64,000 bases of DNA, taken from positions 1-64,000 of the forward strand of contig NZ_FNJQ01000002.1 of NCBI RefSeq assembly GCF_900104055.1, written 5' to 3'. Each line of letters begins with the position of its first letter. Within the stretch, counting starts at the first letter, position 1. Under the pieces are notes generated by a model that was not told the origin of the DNA, did not search any database, and was given only the letters and a program-made list of their open reading frames with translations. Positions 62,657 to 64,000 of this stretch are shown piece after piece. A program made the position numbers and the translations under genes. Source of the DNA: Pseudoselenomonas ruminantium. GTDB taxonomy: Bacteria; Bacillota; Negativicutes; Selenomonadales; Selenomonadaceae.

Positions 62657-63388
62657 ATGAAAGAAAATCTGATTGAAATCTTTTCCTCCATTCAGGGGGA
62701 GGGGAAATACGTGGGCTGCCGTCAGGTCTTCGTGCGCCTTGAGGGCTGCAATCTGGACTGCAGTTACTGTGATACGGAGAATGCGCCCGGCAGCCATCCT
62801 CAGTGCGAAGTGGAAACCTATGCGGGCAGCCGGGAGTTTGCCAAGTTGCCTAATCCCCGCTCGGCAGAACAGGTCGCCATGGAAATCAACCGTCTCTGCA
62901 AGGAAGTACCGCATCAGGCGGTAAGCTTCACGGGCGGTGAGCCCCTGCTGCATGCAGACTTTATCCGGGAAGTAGCCAAGGAAGTGGAAGTGCCCATCTT
63001 TATGGAAACCAACGGCACCTTGTACAAACAGCTGGAGAGTATCATCGATATCACGGATATCATCAGCATGGACATCAAGCTGCCCAGCATCGTGAGCCAG
63101 CCACAGTGGGAAGCGCATCGGAAGTTTATCGAAATCGCGAAAGCCAAAGATTTATATATCAAACTGGTGGTGGCAGATGAAACCACTGAGGAAGAATTCC
63201 GCAAGGCCATTGATTTGGTGGCGGAAACTGCCCCGGAAACGCTGTTCATCATCCAGCCGGTAACGCCTTACGGCGGCTGCAAGGCCGCCAGCCCGGAAAA
63301 AATCCTGATGTGCCAGAACTATGCGCTGACAAAACTCAAGGATGTACGGGTGATTCCTCAGACGCACAAAATGATCGGGCAGATTTGA
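62657..63388 (+). CDS. queE: 7-carboxy-7-deazaguanine synthase
   Basis: The 243-residue radical SAM enzyme has the cluster motif C31-x3-C35-x2-C38 (CNLDCSYC) after SIQGEGKYVGCRQVFVRLEG. It makes CDG from CPH4, the next step after QueD. ATG 62657, 2 bases after queD. queC and queF are not in the window. Confidence 0.95.
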   Translation: MKENLIEIFSSIQGEGKYVGCRQVFVRLEGCNLDCSYCDTENAPGSHPQCEVETYAGSREFAKLPNPRSAEQVAMEINRLCKEVPHQAVSFTGGEPLLHADFIREVAKEVEVPIFMETNGTLYKQLESIIDITDIISMDIKLPSIVSQPQWEAHRKFIEIAKAKDLYIKLVVADETTEEEFRKAIDLVAETAPETLFIIQPVTPYGGCKAASPEKILMCQNYALTKLKDVRVIPQTHKMIGQI

Positions 63389-63427
63389 TTTTGCTTTCCG
63401 CCCGGCACTAAAATTTCATAAACCCTT

Positions 63428-63477
63428 ACACGACAAGGCTCTACGGATATTTTCGCAGAGCCTTGTCGTGTGTTTTT
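63428..63477 (+). terminator. Terminator after queE
   Basis: A 15-bp perfect stem with arms 63428-63442 and 63457-63471, followed by GTTTTTTGG. The rest of the gap to 63617 shows nothing further. Confidence 0.9.
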
Positions 63478-63617
63478 TGGTGCAGGTTTGTCCAAGAGGC
63501 TGGCCAGCTCCATGCGCACGTAAATAACATCATTGTCAGTTGAAATAATCTTCAAAAAAAGCTTAATTTAACCAATATCTAATATTACTTTGTTAGCATG
63601 GGGGTGGAGGTGTTGAA

Positions 63618-63839
63618 ATGGTAGCCCTGTTATTCCTGTTGTTCTTAATGTTGCTGTTCCTTGTATTTTGCCTTATCATTTTCTTTGGCTGGAAATTCGC
63701 CAGACGGACCTGGCCCCAACTGAGCCGGGTACAGACTGCGTTAATCATGACGGCTGTCATATTCACAGGTATAGCGGTCGTCATAGCAGCGATGATATAT
63801 GAATTCTTTAACATACTCAGCCATCTTCCCCATGGCTGA
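63618..63839 (+). CDS. Small two-segment membrane protein of unknown function
   Basis: The 73-residue product has two hydrophobic segments (LLFLLFLMLLFLVFCLIIFFGW and IMTAVIFTGIAVVIAAMIYEF) joined by a basic loop ARRTWPQLSR. A ribosome site GGAGGTG precedes ATG 63618. No family is recognised. A 9-bp stem (63816-63824 with 63832-63840) overlaps the stop codon, without a T-run. Confidence 0.55.
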   Translation: MVALLFLLFLMLLFLVFCLIIFFGWKFARRTWPQLSRVQTALIMTAVIFTGIAVVIAAMIYEFFNILSHLPHG

Positions 63840-63932
63840 GCTTCCGGATATTTCACCCCTATTGTCAATTGCGGAAATGCAGGGGATACGCTAAGATATA
63901 TAAGAAACAGATGTAAAACTGAGGTGATTGCA

Positions 63933-64000
63933 TTGGTAAAACTGACAGGCTATTACCAGCTGCCGGGCACATTGCCGCAGCCGGTGGATTTTGAGGACTT
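63933..64000 (+). CDS. Start of an unidentified gene (partial)
   Basis: TTG 63933 lies 9 bases after GAGGTG and opens a frame reading VKLTGYYQLPGTLPQPVDF up to the window edge. About 22 codons are visible, too few to identify. Confidence 0.45.
   Translation, partial: MVKLTGYYQLPGTLPQPVDFED

Overview
The window looks like chromosome from a Negativicutes bacterium, most likely a Selenomonas-like member of the Selenomonadaceae. Housekeeping genes follow Gram-positive synteny (carD-yacL-ispD-ispF-cysS-mrnC-thyX-rlmB-sigH; purC-E-F-M-N-H-D; tgt-yajC-secD-secF; tsaE-tsaB-rimI-tsaD). The cell also seems to have an outer membrane, since there is an OstA/LptA-like periplasmic protein. TTG starts are frequent. 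Metabolism looks anaerobic: class III ribonucleotide reductase, reverse rubrerythrin, molybdate uptake behind a Moco-type leader.

Layout. 1-353: end of an IS3-family insertion sequence. 399-755: ArsC/Spx-like thioredoxin-fold protein. 972-14115: a visibly AT-richer accessory island. It holds a DUF499-type ATPase, a small unknown protein, a DUF1156 Zn-ribbon adenine methylase, a cassette made of a strong promoter, a structured RNA and an AbiF/Abi_2 HEPN protein, a PLD-SNF2 helicase, and a convergent Fic AMPylase. 14261-21020: purine operon, interrupted by a hairpin-rich repeat and carrying a PurH with only the cyclohydrolase domain. 21039-30326: AGCS symporter, LptA-like protein, tgt/yajC/folate/SpoIIE/P-loop/secDF run, small secreted protein, serine hydrolase. 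30456-38097: carD to sigH block. 38136-40804: Moco-type riboswitch and modABC. 40821-43193: nrdD behind two NrdR-like boxes; its C-terminal glycyl-radical segment is missing. 43285-52861: HD phosphohydrolase, glnS, permease, tRNA-Pro, ABC-F ATPase, a BvgS-like hybrid kinase, reverse rubrerythrin. 53059-55939: tRNA t6A genes with rimI. 55959-58753: inverted repeat, PdtaS-type kinase, ANTAR regulator, AlkD-like protein. 58782-62256: envelope and lipid genes. 62277-63388: queuosine genes queD and queE. 63618-64000: small membrane protein and the start of an unidentified gene.

The most interesting part is 972-12893. A methylase/ATPase/helicase set with the hallmarks of DNA-targeting defence has an AbiF gene inserted between methylase and helicase. 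That gene has its own consensus promoter and a folded, apparently untranslated RNA directly upstream. This resembles an RNA-controlled HEPN toxin placed inside a restriction-like operon, much as the PrrC anticodon nuclease sits inside a type I restriction locus. Other points to check are two copies of a conserved-loop, variable-stem terminator element (22603-22681, 28798-28879), the truncated NrdD, and the 15-bp inverted repeat ahead of the kinase/ANTAR pair.
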